In this document: piece by piece, positions 15,020-23,814 of the stretch
Position numbering within the stretch: position 1 is the first letter of the stretch
Layout of the letters: every line of letters starts with the position of its first letter
DNA from: JABFRJ01 sp031374735
Lineage (GTDB): Bacteria; Pseudomonadota; Alphaproteobacteria; Rhizobiales; Hyphomicrobiaceae
Reading direction: 5' to 3'
Assembly: GCA_031374735.1 (NCBI GenBank)
Contig: JANMGQ010000166.1
Location: forward strand, 14,043-78,042
Length of the DNA: 64,000 bases
The notes under the pieces: generated by a model
Database searches by the model: none
What the model saw: only the letters and a program-made list of their open reading frames with translations
What the model was told of the DNA's origin: nothing
Program-made: the position numbers and the translations under genes

Positions 15020-16018
15020 CTATGCGCGGTTCGTCAAGAACCTCTCCACCTCGTCAGCGACCTGCTGCGCCGAAAGCCCCGACACTCCGAACCTTTCGTA
15101 GAGTGCGGCGATCAGAGGCGTGACGTGTGCGGCGAGATTGGCATCGATCTCCGTCGCAGACGCGACCGCTTCCAGTAGCGCCTCATCACTACGTGCAGCA
15201 CCACCTTCGACCAAGAGGTTGGCCAGCGGATTGGCCCAGGCGCGCAGGACGCGACCGGACAGGCCCGTGTAGAGGACACGGAATCGAACAACAATGTTAC
15301 TGTCGGCGTCGCCTTTGAGTGCTGCCGCCATGCGGGCCGCATGCAGCAATCCCTCGGAAACGCGCCAGATCGGCAGAGTGGTATCGAGGATCGTGCGTGG
15401 CTTGAAGGTTTCTTGGGCGTCTTCAAGATAGTTGTGGATCATGACGAAGCGGCCCGTTGGAGCGGCACGCCAGAAATCGCAATAGGCGCGTTCGACGAGT
15501 GTATGTTTGGACGGCTTATTATCTGGCGCGACCCAGTATTCCAAGACATCGTCAAACGAATAGGGGGCCGCAGGCGGAGCACCGCCGAAGAGTGGGAAGT
15601 TGCGTTGCTTCTGCTCCGCGCGTTCCATGATTTGTCGGAACTCGCTGAGTTCGACGGGTCGCAAGTTGCCTTCGAGCGCGTAGTCGATGCGATACCATCC
15701 ATGCGGAAAGCGAGCGGGCGACTCTTTCGGCAGCTTGGCGGTCAGCTCGCGCCAGCGGGTGAAGGCCTCCTGCACGAACCGCTCTTGAGCGCCGTCCTCG
15801 ACCGGCTCCTCGACAAGACCGACCACGCGCAGAATATCGAAGGCCTTGGCGAGCGACAGGGTGCGCTCACCGCGATCGAACGCGACGATGGTCGGGATGC
15901 TGACGCTGGCGAGTGCCGCGTGCTCCTTCTGCGTCATGCGCTCGGCCTTACGCCGACGCATAGCTTCGGCGACCAGCGCGCGCCAGTCGATGGGGGTTAC
16001 GGGAGAATGCGCAGGCAT
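15020..16018 (-). CDS. HTH protein partnered with HipA, long C-terminal domain
   Basis: 332 residues. A helix-turn-helix of the HipB/XRE type occupies about residues 13-68 (RRRKAERMTQKEHAALASVS, then IPTIVAFDRGERTLSLAKAFDIL). Unlike ordinary HipB (about 90 residues), some 250 further residues follow, with a Trp/Tyr-rich domain (FPHGWYRIDYALEG, YWVAPDNKPSKHTLVERAY). The gene overlaps the end of hipA by 22 bp and is downstream of it, the reverse of the classic hipBA order. It probably neutralises and autorepresses the HipA kinase. The role of the large domain is unknown. Confidence 0.75.
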   Translation of the reverse strand: MPAHSPVTPIDWRALVAEAMRRRKAERMTQKEHAALASVSIPTIVAFDRGERTLSLAKAFDILRVVGLVEEPVEDGAQERFVQEAFTRWRELTAKLPKESPARFPHGWYRIDYALEGNLRPVELSEFRQIMERAEQKQRNFPLFGGAPPAAPYSFDDVLEYWVAPDNKPSKHTLVERAYCDFWRAAPTGRFVMIHNYLEDAQETFKPRTILDTTLPIWRVSEGLLHAARMAAALKGDADSNIVVRFRVLYTGLSGRVLRAWANPLANLLVEGGAARSDEALLEAVASATEIDANLAAHVTPLIAALYERFGVSGLSAQQVADEVERFLTNRA

Positions 16019-17163
16019 GCGTTGCTCACGATCTCCGAGAAGCGATTGACGAACCCGTCCGGCGGCTCGGCGGCCGGTGGGGTAATGAGGGGAGCCGCAG
16101 CCGCAATCCCGCGGCGCAGCTCGGTGAAGGCTTGATCGACCGCACGGGCGGGAATGCCGATCGACAATCCGAACTTGCGCAGCAGGGCGTGATTGACGGC
16201 ATCGAGCGACGGCTTGGCACCGTTGATGGACAGCCCGAGCGTCTGATCGAAACCGTCATAGATGGCGGTGTTTACGACGTCGTAGACCGGCGACAGGCGA
16301 AGTCCGGTTGGCGTCTCCAGCAGCGAAAAATTCTTCAGGTGCGCATCGCAATTGCCGACGATGGCGAAGGCGACCAATCTCCGGAAAAACCGTGCGAGAT
16401 CGATCGCTGGCCGCGTGGAGTTGGTCTTGATGATCGTTGCAACATCCTCATAGGCCGCATCGTACTTGCCGCCGTAATCGGCGCCGCGTGGCTTGCAGAG
16501 GATCTGGGCGCAGTCCTCCAGCCGCAGCTTTTCACCAGTGGCTGAGCGGTCGAAGCGCGTGACGACAAGTGCGGCCTCACCAATGGTGCCGATGGTTGCG
16601 ACGGTGAACTCGGTGACTTCCCGTTTGCCGAGCACTGCGGCGGTCCAGAGCAGTGCGAGGCGCTCGTTGCGCACCAGCGTCGGCAAACGCTCGGAATTGA
16701 ACTTGGCGATGAAGGGGGCAGGGCCTGCCGGTCCGGCCGGCTGAAACGAGCCGTCGGCCGCTTTGACCACCAACACTTTGCGCTGCACGCCGGAGACGGT
16801 GCGGCCTGGGCTGGCGGTCGCCTCGGTAATTGGGGCAGAGGCGGCGTCATCCGCTCGTCGATGCACACTGACCGCCCCAATGCAATCAGCGCCATAGCGC
16901 AACAGCAGCCCGAGATCGTCATCCTGGTCGATGTGGGCGACGCGCGCTTGTTGCTCGCGCAACCAGCCTTCGGTGCCCAGATGTTGGAAGAAGGGATGCA
17001 GGCCGTTCGCCCAGTCGTGCTCGCGCCGGTCGGCAGGGAAACAGCAGGCGATCGGCGTCTGCCAAGCGGGATCGTAGACAAAGCGCGTCCCGCCGCGCGC
17101 GGTCTCGTGCAGGAGGCCGGCGTGCTGGTCTTTGAAGCGGATCTCTGCGGTTCTCTGTGCCAT
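15997..17163 (-). CDS. hipA: HipA-family toxin kinase
   Basis: 388 residues with the HipA kinase fold. SGVQRK at 124-129 is the nucleotide/autophosphorylation loop region. FIAKF with catalytic Lys154, GNCDAHLKN at 270-278 (catalytic Asp and Asn) and YDVV at 294-297 (metal Asp) are all present, so the enzyme looks active. HipA kinases phosphorylate tRNA synthetases or similar targets and cause growth arrest. On a plasmid-like element this is an addiction module. ATG at 17,163 is chosen; the frame upstream to 17,202 lacks support. The cognate HTH gene follows with a 22-bp overlap. Confidence 0.88.
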   Translation of the reverse strand: MAQRTAEIRFKDQHAGLLHETARGGTRFVYDPAWQTPIACCFPADRREHDWANGLHPFFQHLGTEGWLREQQARVAHIDQDDDLGLLLRYGADCIGAVSVHRRADDAASAPITEATASPGRTVSGVQRKVLVVKAADGSFQPAGPAGPAPFIAKFNSERLPTLVRNERLALLWTAAVLGKREVTEFTVATIGTIGEAALVVTRFDRSATGEKLRLEDCAQILCKPRGADYGGKYDAAYEDVATIIKTNSTRPAIDLARFFRRLVAFAIVGNCDAHLKNFSLLETPTGLRLSPVYDVVNTAIYDGFDQTLGLSINGAKPSLDAVNHALLRKFGLSIGIPARAVDQAFTELRRGIAAAAPLITPPAAEPPDGFVNRFSEIVSNACLRILP

Positions 17164-17218
17164 ACTCAATTCCGGCTGCCCTACGCGAGTCAAATGCCGC
17201 ATTGGTGCACCAAAAGAG

Positions 17219-17269
17219 AAGTTATCACTTCATCGCATGACAGTCAATCAGTTATACTAAATAATAACT
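17219..17269. promoter_or_regulatory. hip operon operator/promoter candidate
   Basis: AAGTTATCACTT (17,219-17,230) and an AGTTAT / ATAACT inverted pair (17,250-17,255 and 17,264-17,269) lie in an AT-rich tract 56-106 bp before hipA. Three copies of the same half-site suggest autorepression by the HTH partner. The region 17,270-17,437 holds no gene. Confidence 0.45.
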
Positions 17270-17437
17270 TAGTAATCTTATGGCTGATTGATATTTGGGG
17301 ATCTATGGGTCATCAAAGCTGGCTTATGCTGCTCGCTGCAACCTAAAAATCAAACTTACTTGAGTTGAAACCATACGCAATGCTGCCTCCTGGGACCGTA
17401 TCAAAGCGGTGTTGCTGCACCGACTCTCTGGCAGCTT

Positions 17438-18595
17438 TCATCCCGTCAAGCGTGCCGCAATGGTGGTCGCGGTCGTCTCAGACAAGCGGGCCACGGGATC
17501 GTTGGACAGGTGTGCATAGCGCGCCGTGGTCTGCGGTTCGAGATGGCCAAGGATTTTGCCGATGACCGGCAGCGAGCCTCCGGTTTCAACCGCGACACTC
17601 GCGAACGTGTGGCGCAAATCGTGGATGCGCAAATCCGCGAGCCCAGCACGTGTGCGCACGATAGACCAAGGCTTGAAGAGATCGACCATGGCTGACCCGG
17701 TGCGGTGTCCGACGATCACGTGCGGGTTGTCATCGACCTTCGGGATCGCCGAGAGGATGGCGATTGCTGGTTCGTTCAAGGGAATCGTCTTCTGGCCGGT
17801 CTTGCTGTCCGGCAGGATCAGCAGCCGTCGCCCCAGATCGACATAGCTCCAACGCAGGGACAGAATTTCCCCGAGACGTGCGCCGGTCAGCAGCAGAAGG
17901 CGGAACGCTGCCGTCGCTGCCGCACTGATGGCAGCCTCCTGCTCGGCCTCGCGCAGCACTTGGCCGAGCCGCGCCAGTTCGTCGGGCCTGAGATAGCGTT
18001 GTCGCTTGGTCTCCCGGTATTTTTTGACACCGAAACAGGGATTGCTGCGTTCGGGTCGATAACCGTGTTCCTCGGCCCAGGACATGATTTTCGACAAGAC
18101 TGACAGTGCGTGGTTCGCGGCACGGGGGTACTCGGCCCATTTGGCGTGCGCCGTGGTGACATCGCCGCGCACGATCGCGTCGATACGTAAGGTGCCGAAG
18201 GTCGGCACGAGGTAGCGGCGGATCAAGCCTTGATATTCTTCGAGGGTGCGAGGCTTCAGCTTTGGCCCGTAGAGGTGAACGAAGTGCTCGGCCACCTCCC
18301 GGAAGGGTGAGGCGGCGGACGCGGTCTTCTTGACATGGTTGCGATCGATGCCGTCGGACGCCTCGGTGAGGATCTTACGCGCTTCCTTGCGTGCGGTGTC
18401 GGGCGTCCAGGGGGCACCGTGTTTGCCGATCGTCACCCACTTCTGGCGGCCCATCACGCGGGTCTTGACGAAGTAACTGGGCGGCCCGACCTGGCGGCGC
18501 GCGCCGAAGGCTGAAATGTCGGTATCGAATGCGGTATCGCCGGGCATGAGGCGTTGTACAACGGTCACGGAGATGCGGGCTTTGAGGGTGGCCAT
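17438..18595 (-). CDS. int: tyrosine recombinase (integrase)
   Basis: 385 residues in the usual order: an arm-binding-like N-terminus with a TIGKHG motif (56-61), a SAM-like core-binding domain (about 95-185), and a catalytic domain. Catalytic residues visible are Arg240 (TGARLGE), a Lys in DSKTGQK (263-269), His325/Arg328 (HDLRH), His351 (LGHLEPQTTARY) and nucleophile Tyr360. It is the integrase of the element and lies 193 bp from the tRNA-Gln attachment scar, the usual arrangement for tRNA-targeting elements. Intact by inspection. Confidence 0.93.
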   Translation of the reverse strand: MATLKARISVTVVQRLMPGDTAFDTDISAFGARRQVGPPSYFVKTRVMGRQKWVTIGKHGAPWTPDTARKEARKILTEASDGIDRNHVKKTASAASPFREVAEHFVHLYGPKLKPRTLEEYQGLIRRYLVPTFGTLRIDAIVRGDVTTAHAKWAEYPRAANHALSVLSKIMSWAEEHGYRPERSNPCFGVKKYRETKRQRYLRPDELARLGQVLREAEQEAAISAAATAAFRLLLLTGARLGEILSLRWSYVDLGRRLLILPDSKTGQKTIPLNEPAIAILSAIPKVDDNPHVIVGHRTGSAMVDLFKPWSIVRTRAGLADLRIHDLRHTFASVAVETGGSLPVIGKILGHLEPQTTARYAHLSNDPVARLSETTATTIAARLTG

Positions 18596-18663
18596 GGCAG
18601 GAACTCAACGAGGAACGCGCTTGGTTTTCCGGACTGTCTGGCAGCCGAGTCTGACTGCCTGCC

Positions 18664-18685
18664 AAGCTACCACCAAGCTACCACG
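18664..18685 (+). repeat. tandem 11-bp repeats, possible integrase arm sites
   Basis: CAAGCTACCAC occurs twice in tandem (18,664-18,674 and 18,675-18,685) between the integrase start and the attachment core. Arm-type recombinase sites usually lie here. Confidence 0.55.
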
Positions 18686-18787
18686 TCCGCAAGTTGCCCG
18701 GAGCAGTGCTGCGCAAATTTGGCGCCATAACACGTTGAAAATATTGAATTTTGCGAAATGCTAAAAACTGCTGTCGGAAGCGTTTGC

Positions 18788-18835
18788 CAGACTCTGACTC
18801 TGCCTGTCTAGGTTCGAATCCTAGTTCCCCAACCA
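18788..18835 (+). other. attachment site: duplicated 3' half of tRNA-Gln(CTG)
   Basis: The 48 bp match the 3' part of a tRNA-Gln: anticodon loop CTCTGAC with anticodon CTG, the 3' anticodon stem, variable loop, a perfect T-arm (CTAGG TTCGAAT CCTAG), acceptor strand TTCCCCA, discriminator A and CCA. The 5' half (expected to start TGGGGAA) is absent, and identity breaks inside the anticodon stem, where C18,787 no longer pairs. This is the repeat left by integration into a tRNA 3' end, and it marks the right boundary of the element. Confidence 0.88.
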
Positions 18836-19314
18836 ACAAAATCAATAGCTTAGCTCACCGAAAATCACCTGACGCAAATCCGGCTACCACGGGGCTACCA
18901 CTACGATTATGGCTAGGGCGGCCGAGGAGCCCCGATATCGGACCAGTTGGTAGCCCGGAACAGCCTCAGGATCTCCGCCCCGCGGGTCGCGTATGACAAT
19001 CCTGCGGGAAGGGTGCCGAAATCCGGGAGTGATCATGGTGCCGTGTGCCGTACGACACGCCCGTCCCAAACCCTCAGCACAGCGGAGCGTCGTCAACGGA
19101 GACAGCCAACAATGGGGGCGAGCGGCCGCCACAGAACGAACGGTGTCCGACGGTCGGTCCCAGGTGAGCAGCGAGCATGCTGGCGCGTCCGCCTCACTCA
19201 CGCACTTGACCCATCTCTGCCGTCCGGGAGCTTTTGCGAGGGACGGACGGTCGCCACTCGGAAGCCGACGCGCTAGAATATCGAAAAGTTGCCCGACAGA
19301 GCGCGAGCCATGCT
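18836..19314. other. boundary region without clear genes
   Basis: GCTACCAC appears at 18,883-18,890 and 18,894-18,901, again 11 bp apart as on the integrase side. The rest, to the histidine phosphatase start, gives only short unconvincing frames. It may be the decayed arm of another, lost element plus the promoter of the next gene. Confidence 0.45.
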
Positions 19315-19929
19315 GTGAGAGATTTGATCCTTGTTCGCCATGGCGAGAGCGAGCACCATGTCGCGAACCTTTACGGCGGCTGGACGAACTCTGGTTTGAC
19401 CTCAAAGGGGATCAAACAAGCACAGGCAACGGCGGAGTGGCTGAAGCGTTATGCAGTGCAAGCCACGCCAAGAATCGTCAGTAGTGATTTGATCCGAGCC
19501 CACGAGACGGCTCGGCATATTGGCGCCGCGTTCGGGATCACAGCCGAAGCGCTGGCCGAACTGCGAGAGATGAGCGCTGGCCTCGCCGAGGGTTTGCCGC
19601 GATCTACTGCTGAAACGCTCCGCAAACCCAAGACGACACCGATCTTAGATTGGATACCTTTCGATGGCGCGGAAAGCTGGAGGATGATGCATGACCGCGT
19701 CGCTTCCGTCATGGACAAGGTCATCAGTAATTCTGGCTGCACGATCGTTGTTGGCCACGGACATTCGCTGATTTGTGCGGTCAACTGGTTCTTGGATTTC
19801 GACGAAGCAGCTATCGAGCGGTTCATGTACCGGATCGATCCGTGCAGCATTACGCACTTGAAGTTCGATGACGACGGAAGTCGATCTATCGAGAGGTTGA
19901 ACGACACGGCGCATTTGCGCGACTTCTGA
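19315..19929 (+). CDS. histidine phosphatase family protein
   Basis: 204 residues. LVRHGES right after the start is the RHG phosphatase signature with the phospho-accepting His. The second catalytic His is in VVGHGHSL. Members include phosphoglycerate mutase-like and small-molecule phosphatases; the substrate here cannot be told. A GTG at 19,315 (V-R-D-L-I-L-V-R-H-G) is the best start. The frame continues upstream to a TTG at 19,234 but those residues do not look like family sequence. It is the first chromosomal-type gene right of the integrated element. Confidence 0.82.
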   Translation: MRDLILVRHGESEHHVANLYGGWTNSGLTSKGIKQAQATAEWLKRYAVQATPRIVSSDLIRAHETARHIGAAFGITAEALAELREMSAGLAEGLPRSTAETLRKPKTTPILDWIPFDGAESWRMMHDRVASVMDKVISNSGCTIVVGHGHSLICAVNWFLDFDEAAIERFMYRIDPCSITHLKFDDDGSRSIERLNDTAHLRDF

Positions 19930-20004
19930 ATGTCTGGTCCGCACCTGCCCACATGGCGACCGCGAACGAACCGGACACTCAACGCACCCTCGATGTCCGT
20001 TGTT

Positions 20005-20175
20005 GGCCCGGACCGCCGCGGCGATGCCGTCGCTCGTCCGGTCGGTATCGGGCTACAGCGTCCGACGGCCATGCTCTGTTCGTCAACCGGACGGTCTCGA
20101 TGTAACATCGAGCGTGGCCGTGTCGGCAGGCGACCAGCGCAGTTGACCCATTGCAGCCGAACCATGTTGTCAAAT
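20005..20175 (+). repeat. degenerate intergenic repeat, copy A
   Basis: It shares blocks with 23,226-23,490 in the same order and orientation: GGCCCGGACCGCCG, TCCGGTCGGTATC, TTCGTCAAC, ATCGAGCG, GGCGACCA, TGACCCAT, and a TTGCA..ACCATGT end. It is not coding. With copy B it brackets the LysR / TctC / methyltransferase block. Confidence 0.65.
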
Positions 20176-20192
20176 CCGCGTCCGCTTGTTTC

Positions 20193-21164
20193 TCAAGACC
20201 GACCACCGCGGAGTCTGCGCCGCCTTGGCTCGTCCATTTCGTCTGCCACCGTGCGCGCAATTGCGAGAAACACCTCTGCCGGCGGGCTCAGCGATCGGTT
20301 GCGCACGGTCAGCACGCCGATGGCGCTGTCAGGCTGCGGCAGGTCGACTGGCAGCGCCACTACGACGTCACGCGCCGCGCCGTAGAGCAGCATCGAACTC
20401 GGCAGCACGCAGAGATGTGATCCAGCGCCGACAAAGGCCATGTTGAGTTGGAGCGACAGCGTGATGATGCTTGGCCGCGGCGGCTCCAGGCCCTGATTGC
20501 GAAAGAAGTTGCGCGCCATGGCTCCGGGTAGACTATTCTCCGGTGGCAGCATCCAGGGCTGATCGAGGAGATCGGCCAGCTTTATTCGCCTCTTGCGATG
20601 CAGCGGGTTCGTCTTCCCCGCGACAATCACCAAGCCTTCGTGCGCGAGCACTTCCGAGGCGAGTTCATCGTCGGCGAACGGCATGCGAATGCGGCCGATC
20701 AGAAACTCGATCTCACGCTCGCGCAGCTCGCGGAGATTGCCAGCGACTGTGTCCAACGTCACGACATCGAGGGTCACGCGCGGATGGGCCTTCTGAAAGC
20801 GCTTGATGATCTCCTGCATCAGCCCGCCGGCCATGGCTTCGGGACAGCCGAAACGCAGCTCGCCTTGGTTCGGGTCGGCAAGGTGCTCGATGCGCCGGAT
20901 GCCCGCGCGCATTTCGTCGAACACGGCCGTGCCGGACTTCACGAGTGCCGCGCCGTAGGCGGTGAGCGTCACGCCGCGTGCGGTGCGATCGAACAACGGT
21001 ACGCCAACGGCATGCTCCAATGCCGTGATGGTCTTGGAGACCACGGGATGCGAGATGTTCATCTGCGCCGCGGCTTTAGCCATGCTGCCATGCTCCGCAA
21101 CAGCGACGAGCACGTGCAGGTCGCGCAGCTTGACGCGTCGGCCGATGCGCTGATCCCAGTCCAT
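20193..21164 (-). CDS. LysR-family transcriptional regulator
   Basis: 323 residues. The N-terminal winged HTH (about residues 12-72: LRDLHVLVAVAEHGSMAKAA, then HPVVSKTITALEHAVGVPLF) and the C-terminal periplasmic-binding-like effector domain (about 95-300) are complete. It is divergent from the TctC-like gene with 141 bp between them, the usual arrangement for a LysR protein controlling its neighbour. ATG at 21,164 is chosen; the frame upstream lies in the divergent promoter. A role in controlling uptake or metabolism of an organic acid or aromatic compound is inferred from context. Confidence 0.9.
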   Translation of the reverse strand: MDWDQRIGRRVKLRDLHVLVAVAEHGSMAKAAAQMNISHPVVSKTITALEHAVGVPLFDRTARGVTLTAYGAALVKSGTAVFDEMRAGIRRIEHLADPNQGELRFGCPEAMAGGLMQEIIKRFQKAHPRVTLDVVTLDTVAGNLRELREREIEFLIGRIRMPFADDELASEVLAHEGLVIVAGKTNPLHRKRRIKLADLLDQPWMLPPENSLPGAMARNFFRNQGLEPPRPSIITLSLQLNMAFVGAGSHLCVLPSSMLLYGAARDVVVALPVDLPQPDSAIGVLTVRNRSLSPPAEVFLAIARTVADEMDEPRRRRLRGGRS

Positions 21165-21305
21165 GGTGACTGCCGAGCGTTGGGTTGCCTGATTGGCTAC
21201 ATCTGTACTCCAAAATCGAACTTCTCCGAAAGTCTGCGCCACGGCTACAGTCCGGCAATCATCATCTGCCGACCACTTCACGTTTGCACCGCCCAGGAGG
21301 CACAC

Positions 21306-22280
21306 ATGCTCAAGTCCCCTACCGTTCGGGCCACGACGGCCGTGTTTGCAGCTCTCGCTCTGCTTGCCGTCACACCGGCCGCCATCGCTTGCACTGGCAC
21401 AACGAAGATCATTGTAGCCTATCCGCCGGGCAGTCCGGACGACATGGTGGCGCGCCTGATTGCGCAGAAGATGGGCGAGACCGGTCAGACCGCCCTGGTC
21501 GAGAATATGCCGGGTGCTTCTGGCAAGATCGGCTGGGCTGCTGCTGCGAAAGCGGCGGGGGACGGCTGTACGCTGACCATCGTCAGTTCGAGCGCGTCGG
21601 TCCACGCCGCAGCGGGCATCAAGACACCGTACGACATCCAGACATCGTTCATGCCTGTCGCGCTTCTGGCGAAGGCGCCGGAGACCATCTCGGTGCATCC
21701 AGCAGTGGCTGCCAAGACGGTGCAGGAGTTCGCGGCGTTGGTAAAAGCGAACCCGGGCAAGTACAGCTATGCCTCCCCGGGCTTCGCGTCGTCACCACAT
21801 CTTGCGGGCGAGCGGCTGTTTCGTGTCACGCTCGGCCTCGACGTTGCCCACGTCGCGCATCAGGGCGGCCCGCCCGCCGTCAATGCGACCATCGGTGGTC
21901 ACACCCAGATCGTGCATCTGACACTGCCCGTCGTCGCAGCGGCCGTGAACGATGGCAAGCTGCGCATGCTCGCCGTCGCCGATAGCGCACGCCATCGCAT
22001 GTTCCCCGACGTGCCAACGCTCACGGAAAGCGGCGTCGCCGGCCATGACCTCGGCTTCTGGAATGCGATGCTTGTGCCGCAAGGAACTCCTGCAGCCATT
22101 GCCGATGTGCTGCACGCCCGCGTTACGGCGATCATGAAGGCAGACGATGTGCGTCAACGCCTCGAAGCCATTGGCTTCTCGACGATGATCGGGACACGCG
22201 CTGATGTCGCCAAGCACATCACCGACGACATCGCGCGGATGAAAGAGATCATTACAGCCACCGGCATCAAGATCGAGTGA
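21306..22280 (+). CDS. TctC-like tripartite tricarboxylate transporter binding protein
   Basis: 324 residues. A signal peptide spans residues 1-27 (ALLAVTPAAIAC). The mature protein follows the Bug/TctC pattern: IIVAYPPGSPDDMVAR near the N-terminus, VENMPGASG, and a C-terminal LEAIGFSTMIGTRADVAKHI. Bug proteins are extracytoplasmic binding proteins for carboxylates and related small molecules, and many are orphans without TctA/TctB. No TctAB genes are nearby here. The LysR neighbour probably regulates it. The ligand is unknown. RBS AGGAGG 8 nt before ATG. Confidence 0.87.
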   Translation: MLKSPTVRATTAVFAALALLAVTPAAIACTGTTKIIVAYPPGSPDDMVARLIAQKMGETGQTALVENMPGASGKIGWAAAAKAAGDGCTLTIVSSSASVHAAAGIKTPYDIQTSFMPVALLAKAPETISVHPAVAAKTVQEFAALVKANPGKYSYASPGFASSPHLAGERLFRVTLGLDVAHVAHQGGPPAVNATIGGHTQIVHLTLPVVAAAVNDGKLRMLAVADSARHRMFPDVPTLTESGVAGHDLGFWNAMLVPQGTPAAIADVLHARVTAIMKADDVRQRLEAIGFSTMIGTRADVAKHITDDIARMKEIITATGIKIE

Positions 22281-22305
22281 CGTGACCGCGCGGGAGCAAT
22301 GCAAC

Positions 22306-23169
22306 ATGTCCAATTCGCGCGCAGACATCGACGAGCACACGGCGGAGATGCAGGCGACATGGGACGCCTCCGCCGCCGGCTGGGACAACAACAGCGCGCT
22401 GATCAGGGCCTGGCTCCATGCTGCCACGGCGGCCATGCTCGATGCCGCAGACATTCAGCCGGGCCTGCGCGTGCTCGATGTTGCAGCCGGTGCGGGCGAC
22501 CAGACCATCGACATTGCGCACCGTATCGGCCCACACGGACGCGTCGTCGCCATCGATCTATCGCCCCAGTTGGTCGCGCGCGCGACGATCAACCTGCAAC
22601 GCGCCGGCTACAAAAACGCTGAGGTCCGTGTCGGCAACGGCGAAGCCCTTGGCCTCAACGCGACGTTCGACGCGGCCGTCTGCCGCCTCGGCCTGATGTT
22701 CTATGCCGATCCCCTAGTGGGTCTAATTGAAATGCGTCGCGCATTGAAGCCGGGCGCACGCGCCGCAGTGCTGGTGTTTTCTGGCCCTGCGCGAAACCCG
22801 CTCATCGTCGAGCAACTGGAGATCGCGGCACGTCATGCCGGTATTGCGCGCCCTGATCCATGCCAACCCGGCGGGCTTCTCAGCCTCGGTGATCCTGCCC
22901 AGTTGACGGCGCAGTTCGCGCGCGCCGAGTTCCAAGGTGTCGAGTGCCGCGCAGTCTCCGCGCCCATGAGACTTTCGACGGCAAGCAACTATGTCGACTT
23001 CCTGCGCACCGCCGCAGGCCCAGTCGTGAAAATCGCTAACGGGCTGGTCGACCAGCAGCGCGCCGCGTTGTGGTTCGACCTCGAACGCGCGTTCGCGCGC
23101 TATCAATTCTCTAACGGATGGTGCGGTCCGAACGAGCTTCTTCTAGTCAGCGGTCAAGTCGAAACCTGA
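22306..23169 (+). CDS. class I SAM-dependent methyltransferase (UbiE-like)
   Basis: 287 residues. Motif I is VLDVAAGAGDQTIDIA (about residues 56-71), followed by VVAIDLSPQ (motif II) and FDAAVCRLGLMFYADP (post-motif). This is the UbiE/Coq5-type fold that methylates small molecules or lipoquinone precursors. The ATG at 22,306 has GGGAG about 12 nt upstream; an in-frame GTG at 22,282 is the alternative. It follows the TctC-like gene by 25 bp, so the two probably form an operon, a pairing I cannot explain functionally. Confidence 0.85.
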   Translation: MSNSRADIDEHTAEMQATWDASAAGWDNNSALIRAWLHAATAAMLDAADIQPGLRVLDVAAGAGDQTIDIAHRIGPHGRVVAIDLSPQLVARATINLQRAGYKNAEVRVGNGEALGLNATFDAAVCRLGLMFYADPLVGLIEMRRALKPGARAAVLVFSGPARNPLIVEQLEIAARHAGIARPDPCQPGGLLSLGDPAQLTAQFARAEFQGVECRAVSAPMRLSTASNYVDFLRTAAGPVVKIANGLVDQQRAALWFDLERAFARYQFSNGWCGPNELLLVSGQVET

Positions 23170-23225
23170 GGCCGGTTACCTACCAAAACCGGAACTCAGC
23201 GCGCTGTCGAGCAATGCATCCTTAT

Positions 23226-23490
23226 GGCCCGGACCGCCGAAGTGCTGCCGACGCCGATCCGGTCGGTATCTAGGCACACCGTCAGACGGACGCAGTTCGT
23301 TCGTCAACTGGCAGGTCTGAGGGGATCATCGAGCGTAGTGGCGCCGGCCGGCGACCAACCTTCGTGACCCATACCTGCCCTGAGCAGTTGCAGCAATCCG
23401 ATGCCGTTGTCGAACTGTACGCTCAGATAGACGCGGTCGGCTGGCGGGTGGTCGCGGTCGGAGGCTTGCAACCGCACCATGTCAGCAAGG
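23226..23490 (+). repeat. degenerate intergenic repeat, copy B
   Basis: It is the counterpart of 20,005-20,175, with about 90 extra bases near 23,380-23,465 relative to copy A. The whole interval 23,170-23,814 has no convincing gene; a frame at 23,538-23,783 has poor composition and no clear start signal. Confidence 0.6.
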
Positions 23491-23814
23491 GTCCAAACAG
23501 CTGACGCGGAAAAGGCTGCCCGTCAGCATCGATCGGCGTGTCCAGGGCGATTTTGCGCACGACTCGCAAACAACCGCATAAACGCCGAAGCACATGCGCA
23601 CTTAAAAGCGCAGCTCAAAATGCGAGTTGTAAAGCGATCCTGCATATGAGCCCGGGTCAAGCGCTCCTGTCGTCCGAGTTTATTGGCCCCTCCAACGTGC
23701 AACCACGTTTGGAACACACGCGCTCATCGGTACGAGTGCGATCATCGATACGTGGACGTATCCACGCGCTAACTCCAATTTGAGCGCGAGACAAACCTCC
23801 CCCGTGCCTCGGTC

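Noticed and set aside
23538..23783. 81-residue plus-strand frame
   Set aside because: Poor composition, no clear RBS, lies in an intergenic repeat-bearing region.
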